NCBI RefSeq assembly: GCF_024464595.1
Contig: NZ_JANHAW010000002.1
Span: 868,001-932,000 of the forward strand
Reading direction: 5' to 3'
Source: Halobellus litoreus
Lineage (GTDB): Archaea > Halobacteriota > Halobacteria > Halobacteriales > Haloferacaceae
DNA length: 64,000 nt
Both the position numbers and the translations under genes were made by a program. Position 1 is the stretch's first letter, and each line of letters starts with the position of its first letter. This document shows positions 17,355-25,100 of the stretch, piece after piece. The notes beneath the pieces were generated by a model that was not told the DNA's origin, did no database searches, and was given only the letters and a program-made list of their open reading frames with translations.

Positions 17355-18266
17355 TCAGATCGACGCCGCGTCCGCACCCGAGCGATAGGCCTCGATCGCC
17401 GCCCGGTAGCCGTCGCGATAGGTCGGATAGGCGAACTCGTAGCCGAGCGACCGCAGACGGTCGTTCGAACAGCGCTTGCTGGTCTGGAGGCGGCGGCGCG
17501 CCGCCGCCGAGAGGTCCGGATCGGACAGGCGCTCGTCGATCGTCCGCTTCGGCGGGGACGGCACGTCGCACTCCGCGGCCAGCCAGTCGGCGAACGTCCA
17601 CTTGTCGACCGGCTCGTCGTCGACGACGAGGACGACGTCGTCGCGGGCGAGATCCGATTCGAGGAGGAACGCGACCGCGCCGGCGGCGTCGTCGCGGTGG
17701 ACCATATTCAGATAGCCCTCGGTGACCGGTCCCTCGAGATAGCGGTCGAGCCGATAGCGGTTCGGGCCGTACAGCCCCGCGAAGCGTGTCACCGTGCCGT
17801 CGATGCCGGCGGCGGCCGCCTCTTCGCGGGCGACACGCTCGGCTTCGGCGAGCACGCGAGTCTTCTCCGTCGTGGGGTCGACCGGCGTCTCCTCGTCGAC
17901 GAAGTCGCCGTCGTGGTCGCCGTAGACGCCGGTCGAGGAGGTGTAGACGAGGCGGTCCGGCGGCGACGAGCGGCCGCCGTACGCCTCGATTACGTTCCGG
18001 AGCCCCTCGACGTAGACCCGGCGGGCGGCGTCGGCGCCGCGACCGCCGGAACTGGCGGCGAAGACGACCCAGTCGGCGTCCGGAAGCGCGGACAGCGTGT
18101 CGGGGTCGGCGGCGTCGGCGCGCTGTGCGTCGAGGCCGGCGGCGGCGACGGCGTCGAGTCCCTCGTCAGAGCGGCGGACGCCGGTCACGTCGTGGTCGGC
18201 CTCGCGGAGCCGTCGGCCGAGTTCGAGGCCGACGTAGCCGCAGCCGACGATGACGACTCGGGACAT
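17355..18266 (-). CDS. NAD-dependent epimerase/dehydratase family protein
   Basis: The 303-residue protein opens with a Rossmann dinucleotide site, VVIVGCGYVGLELGRRL, and continues as an extended short-chain dehydrogenase. SSTGVYGD supplies the serine and tyrosine, but the usual YxxxK is replaced by a TEKT segment, as in YeeZ-like atypical members. It therefore may not be a classical sugar epimerase. Its start overlaps by one base the stop of the 143-residue gene upstream (TGATG at 18266), so the two are co-translated. The substrate cannot be assigned. Confidence 0.85.
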   Translation of the reverse strand: MSRVVIVGCGYVGLELGRRLREADHDVTGVRRSDEGLDAVAAAGLDAQRADAADPDTLSALPDADWVVFAASSGGRGADAARRVYVEGLRNVIEAYGGRSSPPDRLVYTSSTGVYGDHDGDFVDEETPVDPTTEKTRVLAEAERVAREEAAAAGIDGTVTRFAGLYGPNRYRLDRYLEGPVTEGYLNMVHRDDAAGAVAFLLESDLARDDVVLVVDDEPVDKWTFADWLAAECDVPSPPKRTIDERLSDPDLSAAARRRLQTSKRCSNDRLRSLGYEFAYPTYRDGYRAAIEAYRSGADAASI

Positions 18267-18697
18267 CAGCGGTCGTTGCGTTCGGCGAGGTACTGCTGGA
18301 TCGCCGCGAGCTGGGCGAGCGTCATCGCCGTCCGGCCCTCCAGCGCCTGCTGGATCTCCTGTCCGGAGAGGTCCAGATCGACGTTCGAGGCGATCGTATC
18401 GACGTCGACGACGCCGGTCGTCATCGCCATCAGGAGGTGATCGCGGAGTTCCAAGACGATCGCCTCCGCGTCGGGCCGACTCTCGTCGAGCGCGAGCACC
18501 GCCGCGGCGTCCTCGACGCGAAACTGCGGCACGGATCCGTCGGCGAGCGATTCGAGGAGGTCGGCGTCGACGTCAGTGTCGGCCGCGACGGCTGCGACGC
18601 CGCGGTCGGCCACGACGGCTCTGAGTTGTGCTTCGTACGCCTCGCGGAGTTCCGTCGGCGTCAGGCGTGCGGGGTCGTCGGCCGCGTCGTACAGCAT
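18266..18697 (-). CDS. Conserved haloarchaeal protein, probably DUF5791 family
   Basis: The 143-residue acidic helical protein begins MLYDAADDPARLTPTELREA and ends with LAQLAAIQQYLAERNDR. A helix-turn-helix-like stretch (residues about 40-75, ADTDVDADLLESLADGS) looks like a degenerate Cro/XRE fold, so it might bind DNA or a partner protein, but no DNA-contact pattern is clear. I recognise it as a haloarchaeal family usually labelled DUF5791, with moderate certainty. It shares an operon with the atypical epimerase downstream and is divergent from the ferritin-like gene. Confidence 0.75.
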   Translation of the reverse strand: MLYDAADDPARLTPTELREAYEAQLRAVVADRGVAAVAADTDVDADLLESLADGSVPQFRVEDAAAVLALDESRPDAEAIVLELRDHLLMAMTTGVVDVDTIASNVDLDLSGQEIQQALEGRTAMTLAQLAAIQQYLAERNDR

Positions 18698-18758
18698 ACC
18701 ACAATTCGCCGCCGAGGCGGCAAAACGGTTTCCGAACCGGCTCGCGCGCGAGGGAACC

Positions 18759-18765
18759 GCTTAAG
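18759..18765 (+). promoter_or_regulatory. TATA box in front of the ferritin-like / SirR operon
   Basis: GCTTAAG is centred about 28 bases before the ATG at 18790, not before the ferritin-like start at 18828. It therefore predicts a transcript that begins at or next to the short upstream ORF. No metal-box palindrome could be recognised nearby. Confidence 0.45.
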
Positions 18766-18789
18766 TCCGTCACTACCCACCGCTACAGT

Positions 18790-18831
18790 ATGAACCGCGT
18801 GTCGCCCGCGAACCGGGAGGGACGACCGTGA
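18790..18831 (+). CDS. Possible 13-codon leaderless upstream ORF
   Basis: The ATG at 18790 opens MNRVSPANREGRP and stops with TGA at 18829-18831, overlapping the GTG start of the ferritin-like gene (GTGA). The TATA box lies 28 bases before this ATG, so it would be the very 5' end of the mRNA. A Shine-Dalgarno GGGAGG (18815-18820) lies inside it, seven bases before the main GTG. Translation of this peptide could regulate or prime the downstream gene; there is no evidence that the peptide itself matters. Confidence 0.35.
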   Translation: MNRVSPANREGRP

Positions 18832-19322
18832 GCGTGGGTCACCAGGTGACCTCCGATCACCAGCTCGCGCGCCTCCTCCAGATCGGAATCGTGCTGGAGG
18901 AAGTGGTGGAGGCCCGTTCGTACCACCACTACCAGTCCCTCGACGACGCCCCGAAACTCGACTCGGAGATCGAGACGCTCTTAGAGCACGCCGCGTCCGA
19001 GTCGGCCGAACACCGCGAGCGGCTCGAAGCGCTCGTCGACGAACTCGACGCCGAGAGCATTCCGTTCGACGAGATCGAGGCGCTCGTCCAGGCCCAGTAC
19101 GGAGGAACCGAACCGGAGGACTTCGACGACATCCTCTACGATCAGCTCTGTAACGAGGAGACGGCGTACAAGTTCTACGACGATCTCATCGGTGCGCTCC
19201 GGGCGTCGGAGGCCACGTTCGGGATCGATCGCGACCGACTCATCGACACCCTCGTCGAGATCCGCGAGGAAGAAGCCGAGGGCGTCGAGGAAGTGACGAA
19301 AGTTATGAACGACCGCCAATGA
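18828..19322 (+). CDS. Ferritin-like domain protein
   Basis: The 164-residue four-helix protein has ferritin/rubrerythrin-type carboxylate-histidine ligands: EEVVEARSYHHY near residue 25, ASESAEHRERL near residue 60 and CNEETAYKFYDDL near residue 107. It has no rubredoxin domain. A function in iron storage, oxidation or peroxide handling is expected from the fold. The GTG at 18828 is supported by GGGAGG seven bases upstream and by where the conserved sequence begins. The adjacent metal-responsive regulator 31 bases downstream supports a role in metal homeostasis. Confidence 0.82.
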   Translation: MSVGHQVTSDHQLARLLQIGIVLEEVVEARSYHHYQSLDDAPKLDSEIETLLEHAASESAEHRERLEALVDELDAESIPFDEIEALVQAQYGGTEPEDFDDILYDQLCNEETAYKFYDDLIGALRASEATFGIDRDRLIDTLVEIREEEAEGVEEVTKVMNDRQ

Positions 19323-19353
19323 GACGACACACGACGAACCACGGAGGACGGAG

Positions 19354-19806
19354 ATGAACACGGCCGACCAGTACGTGAAGGCGATCTACCTCCTCCAGCA
19401 GATGGAGAACGGTCCCGCCTCGACCGGGGCGCTCGCGGACCGTCTGGGCGTGAGTCCCGCGAGCGCGAACGAGATGATCGGGAAACTCGAATCGCGGGGG
19501 CTCGCAGAGCACGAGAAGTACAAGGGCGTCGCCCTCACCGACGAGGGGATCGTCCGCGCCCGCGACGCCCTCCAGACGTACTGCATCATCGAACGCTTCC
19601 TCTCGAACGTGCTCTCGGTCGAGGAGTTCCGCGCGGAAGCCCGCGAACTCGAACCGGTCATCGACGACCTGGTCGCCGAGCGACTCGACACGATCATCGA
19701 CCGGAGTTCGGAGTGCCCGGACTGTTTCGATCCGGAGACCGACGCGTGCTGTCACCTCGACGTCCCGACCGAGACCGTCGACACCGAGGAGCAGCACGCG
19801 GACTGA
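19354..19806 (+). CDS. sirR: SirR/DtxR-type metal-dependent transcriptional regulator
   Basis: The 150-residue protein has an N-terminal winged helix-turn-helix (NTADQYVKAIYLLQQ; SPASANEMIGKLESRGL near residues 35-52). A dimerisation and metal-binding domain follows, with C/H/E ligands around CIIERFLSNVL, then a cysteine-rich tail SSECPDCFDPETDACCH. Members repress metal uptake genes when Fe(II) or Mn(II) is bound. A clear Shine-Dalgarno GGAGGAC lies just before the ATG at 19354. It is cotranscribed with the ferritin-like gene, whose expression it may control; that link is inferred from position. Confidence 0.9.
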   Translation: MNTADQYVKAIYLLQQMENGPASTGALADRLGVSPASANEMIGKLESRGLAEHEKYKGVALTDEGIVRARDALQTYCIIERFLSNVLSVEEFRAEARELEPVIDDLVAERLDTIIDRSSECPDCFDPETDACCHLDVPTETVDTEEQHAD

Positions 19807-19829
19807 TACTGACTGCCGTACCTCGAGCC

Positions 19830-19889
19830 ACGGTTGCAGCTGCGTACACAGCCGATCGCACGCCGGCGTGCGATCGCGTGCGCGAAGAC
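19830..19889. repeat. Degenerate copy of the MITE-like palindrome found at 56867-56950
   Basis: Aligned without gaps, these 60 bases match 44 of 60 positions of 56874-56933, including the central palindrome arms CGATCGCACG and CGTGCGATCG. The outer terminal repeats are not preserved. It lies in the 216-base spacer after sirR, just beyond a TGATACTGACTGCC stretch. I take it as a decayed member of the same repeat family. Confidence 0.6.
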
Positions 19890-20022
19890 GGGCTACCGCT
19901 GCGCCGAGTATCGGCGACAGATCGCTTGCTGACCGACCGTCGCGAGGGGCGACGACATCCCGTCTCGCTCCGTGCAGAACCAAAGCCCACATCTTCAAGT
20001 CGCTTCCATCGTACGGAACCGT

Positions 20023-20259
20023 ATGGATGGGACAGCGGCGATCGACCGCCTTCTCGCGCTCGCGGGATTGGGACCCCAAGAGCGGACGAAGGCGACGGAG
20101 CGACGGCGTCCGTACGTCTGTCTGGGCTGCGAGTCGACGTACGACGTACAGTATCACGTCTGTCCAAACTGTGGCGGATTCTCGGTCGAATCGAGGGGAT
20201 CGACGGGGCCGCACGGGGATCGGCGTCCGACAGTTAGCGACGGGTCGGCCGCCGAATAG
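20023..20259 (+). CDS. Small haloarchaeal zinc-ribbon protein (78 aa)
   Basis: The ATG at 20023 starts a 78-residue protein. Its centre has two cysteine pairs, YVCLGC (near residue 32) and HVCPNC (near residue 45), set in a YDVQYHVCPNCGG context. The N-terminal helix (DRLLALAGLG) and the serine-rich tail are poorly structured. It resembles the short zinc-binding proteins labelled DUF7129 in haloarchaea, with moderate certainty. No function is known. It is separated from tRNA-Gln by 75 bases. Confidence 0.7.
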   Translation: MDGTAAIDRLLALAGLGPQERTKATERRRPYVCLGCESTYDVQYHVCPNCGGFSVESRGSTGPHGDRRPTVSDGSAAE

Positions 20260-20334
20260 CGGACCGATACCGATCACGTGCGGGCCATCGTAACCCGATG
20301 GGTTTTCAAAGACTCCGCTGCGAGTAGCACGTGC

Positions 20335-20407
20335 AGTCCCGTGGTGTAGTGGCCAATCATATGGGCCTTTGGAGCCCATGACGGCGGTTCGAATCCGCCC
20401 GGGACTA
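20335..20407 (+). tRNA. tRNA-Gln (anticodon UUG)
   Basis: The 73-base sequence folds as a tRNA. The acceptor arm AGTCCCG pairs with CGGGACT, followed by discriminator A at 20407. The anticodon stem TGGGC/GCCCA encloses the loop CTTTGGA, giving anticodon TTG. The T arm GGCGG-TTCGAAT-CCGCC is perfect. There is no intron and CCA is not encoded. Archaeal tRNA genes are frequent integration sites, and the DNA just downstream is gene-free and of unusual composition. Confidence 0.95.
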
Positions 20408-20848
20408 TTTCCTCGGATATGCGATTCTTGAGGTGTGCTCCCAGATCGGCTCGGCCCCTCTAACTCATTCAGAGAACTAGGCCGACTGCTTAGACCACTT
20501 CCGAGGCTACGGAACTCGGAATAACACGTCTGGATCCGATATAGAGGAGAGACGGGTTGCCAGCAACGAGGGACTACTCCACGCGAAGTCGATATAGCGC
20601 TTTGGGCTATCGAAGAGTCGTTTCGATGGCCTGCTCAGCAACGATTCGAACTTCCAAAGTGTACTGCCGGCCGGTGAGACTCAAAATTCATACAGACTCC
20701 CTAGCCTGGCGTAGTGTTCAGATAAGCAGTTGTTGGCCGATAATTGACATCCGGTAGGGCTGAGGCCCGCCGCTCCGCTTCTGCCTCGTCTGCACTGTAC
20801 TAGCCGATCAAGCGAGGACTCAAGTCACTCGACGAAGAGGTCGTAGAC
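20408..20848. other. Gene-free, atypical stretch next to tRNA-Gln
   Basis: These 441 bases contain stops in every frame and only a 66-codon ORF without halophilic composition. Base usage is visibly more AT-rich than the flanking genes, for example around 20640-20760. I found no second copy of the tRNA 3' end, no integrase and no inverted repeats. It looks like the decayed remains of something once inserted at the tRNA. Confidence 0.45.
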
Positions 20849-21580
20849 GTGACCATAGAGGACAACGTCGCCCTCGTCACGGGGGCTAGCGCTGGAATCG
20901 GTGAAGCGACGGTGCGCGCTCTCGCACGCGAGGGAGCGAATGTCGCCCTCGCAGCGCGGCGGCGAGAACGACTCGAAGAGATCGCCGACGAGCTCGAATC
21001 GTCGTTTGACGCCGAGACGCTCGTCGTCCCGACAGACGTTCGCGACGAGACGGCGGTTAAGTCGATGGTCGAGACGACGGTCGAGACGTTCGGCCGACTC
21101 GACATCCTCGTGAATAACGCGGGGCTCGGCGTCGGCGGCGACGTTGAAGAGACGACGAGCGAGGAGTACCGCCTGATGATGGAGACGAACGTCGACGGCG
21201 TCTTCTTCGCGACGCAGGCGGCGGTACCGCATTTACGAAAGACGAGTGGGAACCTCGTGTTCGTCGGGAGTTTCGCGGGGCAGTACCCCCGACCCACGAA
21301 TCCGATGTACGCGGCGACGAAGTGGTGGGTCCGCGGCTTCGCACACAGCGTCGAGGGGCAGATCGGTCCGGACGGCATCGGCGTCAGCGTCGTCAACCCC
21401 ACCGAGGTCCGGACCGAGTTCGGCAGCGAAGAGGGCGATTCGCTCGAAGAACGGTTCGAACCCGAAGAGGTTACCGAACCCGAAGAGATCGCGAACGCCA
21501 TAGTCTTCGCCGCGTCCCAAGATCGATCGACGGTCCACGAGATCGATCTGTACCGGCGCGATAAGTTCGAAGGGTGGTGA
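20849..21580 (+). CDS. Short-chain dehydrogenase/reductase
   Basis: The 243-residue protein is a classical SDR. It has the cofactor site VTGASAGIGEA (residues about 10-20), NNAG near residue 89, catalytic serine in FVGSFAGQY and the YAATKWW motif supplying tyrosine and lysine. An arginine-rich segment after strand 2 (ALAARRRERLEE) favours NADP(H). The substrate is unknown. The GTG at 20849 gives VTIEDNVALVTG; the frame stays open 45 bases upstream but without ATG. It stands isolated between the tRNA-side scar and the surface glycoprotein spacer, and so could be part of accessory DNA. Confidence 0.85.
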   Translation: MTIEDNVALVTGASAGIGEATVRALAREGANVALAARRRERLEEIADELESSFDAETLVVPTDVRDETAVKSMVETTVETFGRLDILVNNAGLGVGGDVEETTSEEYRLMMETNVDGVFFATQAAVPHLRKTSGNLVFVGSFAGQYPRPTNPMYAATKWWVRGFAHSVEGQIGPDGIGVSVVNPTEVRTEFGSEEGDSLEERFEPEEVTEPEEIANAIVFAASQDRSTVHEIDLYRRDKFEGW

Positions 21581-22119
21581 GCGAACTGGCTCTCGGTCGC
21601 CGGAGAGGCCAGAGTAAACCTCACTGAGTGCCGATCGGTCGGTTTCAGAAGGCAGCTATCGCGTGTCTGACGAAAGCGTCGGTGCCGCCGTAGTCGCTAC
21701 CAAGATCCGAACGTCGGACGCCGCCTGGGACACCTCGCGACGTGGGTCGGACACCAGTCGGTACTCGACCGGTGCTTCGACGGCATCGAACGCTCAAGGG
21801 TTCTCGACACGCTCTATTTTCATAGCAACAGATTTAAAATTATTACAGCCAGACAATTAAAATATCACTACTGAGAATTAAAAACGAGGCTACTTATACG
21901 GAATTTTATTCGGTCTAGATAGGTTGAAAATCGACAGACAAGAGCGGACTCTCAGCCGCGCACGTGTGCTGCTGGGCAACTGGGCGGCGCTCAGGTGCTA
22001 TCAGCGATGGTCACGCCAGCCGTTGTATTCGAGCGCCGGTGACCGACGGGAGTCGAGCGACCCGGCGATGGAATGTGCAGAGCAGTTTCGCCGACTGTGG
22101 ATTTTTTGCCGATCAATGT
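21581..22119. other. Long spacer upstream of the surface glycoprotein gene
   Basis: This is a 539-base region without a convincing gene. Bases 21820-21925 are very AT-rich and contain TTAAAA/TTTTAT tracts and TATA-like CTTATACGG near 21893. These could serve as a distal promoter giving a 5' leader of about 200 bases for the glycoprotein mRNA. No hairpin with a strong stem was recognised by eye. Confidence 0.4.
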
Positions 22120-25100
22120 ATGACAGGAGATTCGAACCGCGTTCGTGCAGCAGTTCTCGTGACGATTCTGACTCTCGGCCTTCTCGGTGGGACAGGCGTG
22201 TTTTCCGCGTCCGTCGCCGCCGAACAGGGGAGCATTAGCTTCGGCGCGACGACGTACGCAGGCGGGGACACCGTCACTGTCGTCGTCGACGATGCGGATC
22301 TGTCGACGGCAGAGGATTATGTCGTCAACATCGAATCAGATACCGAATTGCAGGAAAGCATTCTTAGTGAGGATATCGCAGATGGAACTAGACAGGTTAC
22401 TACAAATCATTCGGTGGCCGATGTCAACGGAGACAATAAGATAACAAATTCAGATTTTGTATACAGTAATAATTTGGATGGCTCCGGAGGTATTTCAAGT
22501 ATATCAAGAAATAGTGATGGAACTGTCAATTTAGAACTAGCTTTTGACTCTGATGAAGATGATTCGATCGGATATACACGTGGAGAGACTGTTAATGTTT
22601 CATATAGCGTGGACAGTCGTTTTGAAGGTAGCTTTAAAATAAATGAATCAGACAGTAATGGAGTTCTACATATTACGAATGGAGATACAATTACTGGAAC
22701 GTACTCTGATGAAAGTGAGAACGAAGATCGAACAACAACTGCATCTATTGGTGATGAGACCACCGACGAAGACCCAGGGCCGCTCACGCTGGGTTCGGTA
22801 ACGCAGTTCACCACCGCCAACCTCGCGGGAACGGCGCTGACCCACTCCGAGAGCGTCGTCGAAATTCCCTTCAGTGAAGACGTCTCGAAGGCGAGCGGCG
22901 AATCGGGGGCGCTGACGCTCGCGGACAACCTCACCGTGACGGTCGACGGAGCCGACGTGACCGACCGATACACGCTCGACGCGAACGGGTCGACCGACGG
23001 GCAGGTCCTATTGAGTTCGGGGACACCGGTGGATCCGCGATCGAAGATGACCGTCGAGATCGACGCCGTGAACGACTCGATCGACACCGAGACGATCGAA
23101 CCGGGATCGGTGGACGTGACCGTCGCGGGCGCGGCCGTCGGCGAGGACGACGGGGAGGCGAGCGCCTACGCGGGAACGACACTGGCGTTGGTCACGGACG
23201 ACGGCTCCGTCGATACGAATCAGACGTTCGCGGTCGAAGACGGGAGCGGGACGGTCGTCTTCTCCGGGCAGACCGGAGCAGGCAGCCAAGTGTTCGCGTT
23301 CGACACGGCGGCGCGCGACTGGAGCGGGAACTACACGATCGAGACCGCGCTGGAAGACGGATCGGTCGACCGGAGACTCGACGTGGCGCTCCCCGAACTG
23401 GACCTGACTGCCGACGTCGCGGACCGAACCGTCACGACTGCCGACCCCATCGAGGGAACGGTCGACGCGGACGCCGCCGGTCGCGTCCTCGAAGTCGTCC
23501 TCCGTTCGGACGACGACGGCTCCGATGTCGTCGAGCGAACGGACGTGACGCTCGGCGACGACGGGACCGCGCGGTTCGAGTTCGCGGCCACGACGGTCGC
23601 GGATGCGGGACCCGGAAGCTACACGGTCGAGGTGGTCGACGCCGGATCCGGCGCGACGGTCGAGTCCGCTCGTATCCGCGTGGACGATGCGGAGGAGACG
23701 TCGTTGTCTCCGTCGCCGCCGGTAGTCGAGGACCCCGCCGAGGAGCTGAACGCGTCGTTCCGGTCTCCCGTCGTGGAGGAGCACGCCGGCGACGTCGCCG
23801 CCTTCGCCGTCGAATTGGACAACACCGAGACCGCGGCCGTGACCGTCGGCAGCGACGCGAACGGGTTCCGTGCGAACGCGACGGTCGTCGACGGCAACGG
23901 GGACGGCACCGTCGGAGTGCGGTTCAACACCGCCGCGGCGGCGGGGGCGGAGACGATCCCGACCGACGGCGGTGCGGTCTTCGGAGCGATCCGGGAGAAC
24001 GCGTCCGGCGACGAAGGCACCGACGCGATCCGCGGGGCCGAGTTCGCAGACGGTCACAACCTGGCGGAGTCGATCGAACCGGGGAACTACAGCCTCGCGG
24101 TCCGACCGGGAACGGACTCGAACGCGACCGTCACCGACACCGGGACGCTGGTCGTCCTCCCGGCCGCGCCGACGAACCTCACTACCTGGGTCGCGCCGGC
24201 CGGGTCGGCGTTTTCGACCCGCGACGTCGTTGCGGAGGCGATCGACCGGCACCGACTCACGAGGACCGCCGAGGTCGCGGTCGGCGACGTCGTCGTCCAT
24301 CGGGTGGTCGTCCCCGGCCTCGCCGGCGAGTTCGCTCGCCGGCCCGGAACGCCGACCGAAGCGTTCTTCGCGCTCTCGGGAGCGGGCGACGACTCGCTGT
24401 ACGCGTTCGACGTCGCTCGCGTCGAGACGAGCGAGGGCAACCTCACCGGGCGAACGGCATCGTCGAGTGACGACGGGGGCCGGTACGTGCCGGACGAGGG
24501 CAACGCGAGCGTGGTCGCCGATCCGGCAAACGACACCTACGTCATCGCCTACGAGAGCACCGAGGCGGTCGGTCTCCGGGCCGGCGAGTCGCGCGCCGCC
24601 GCGTTCACGGTGGCCGCCGGCTGGCCCTACAACGGACAGAGTGTCGAGAACCGGACGCTCACCGGGGAGTACGAACTCCTCGACGCCGGGGTGTCGACCG
24701 TCGACGACCCGATCGTCGTCGAGAACGCGACGAACCAGTCCATCGGGGGAACGACGAACGTCGCCCCCGGGACCGAGTTCGAACTCCGGATTCGCTCGGC
24801 GAACGGGACCGACCGGCAGTTGCTGAAGACCAAGCGGGCCGTCGTGGGCCCGAGCGGAGCGTGGAACGTGAGCGTCGACTTCGACACGCAGCGACGGGGC
24901 GATCGGTTCACCTTGACCTCCGCGGTCGACGTGATCGCACCCGGAGACGAACTCCTCGTCGACGGCGTGGTCGGGGCCGTCGTGCCGAACGCGTCCGTGG
25001 TCACCTCGACGAACCGAATGGTAGGTGGCGGCGGTGGCCAGGGCGGAGGCAACGGCGGGAGCGGAGGCGGTGCGGCGGCCGCAGCGGACAGCGCGAGCGC

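Noticed and set aside
20557-20757. 66-codon ORF next to tRNA-Gln as an integrase fragment
   Set aside because: No integrase motif such as HxxR or the C-terminal tyrosine context could be recognised, and the composition is not halophilic.
21663-21860. 65-codon ORF in the spacer before the glycoprotein gene
   Set aside because: It has no promoter at the right distance, no domain, and non-halophilic composition.
22116-22238. Alternative frame starting ATG at 22116 just before the glycoprotein start
   Set aside because: It gives an Arg-rich 40-residue product without features, whereas the ATG at 22120 gives a perfect signal peptide.
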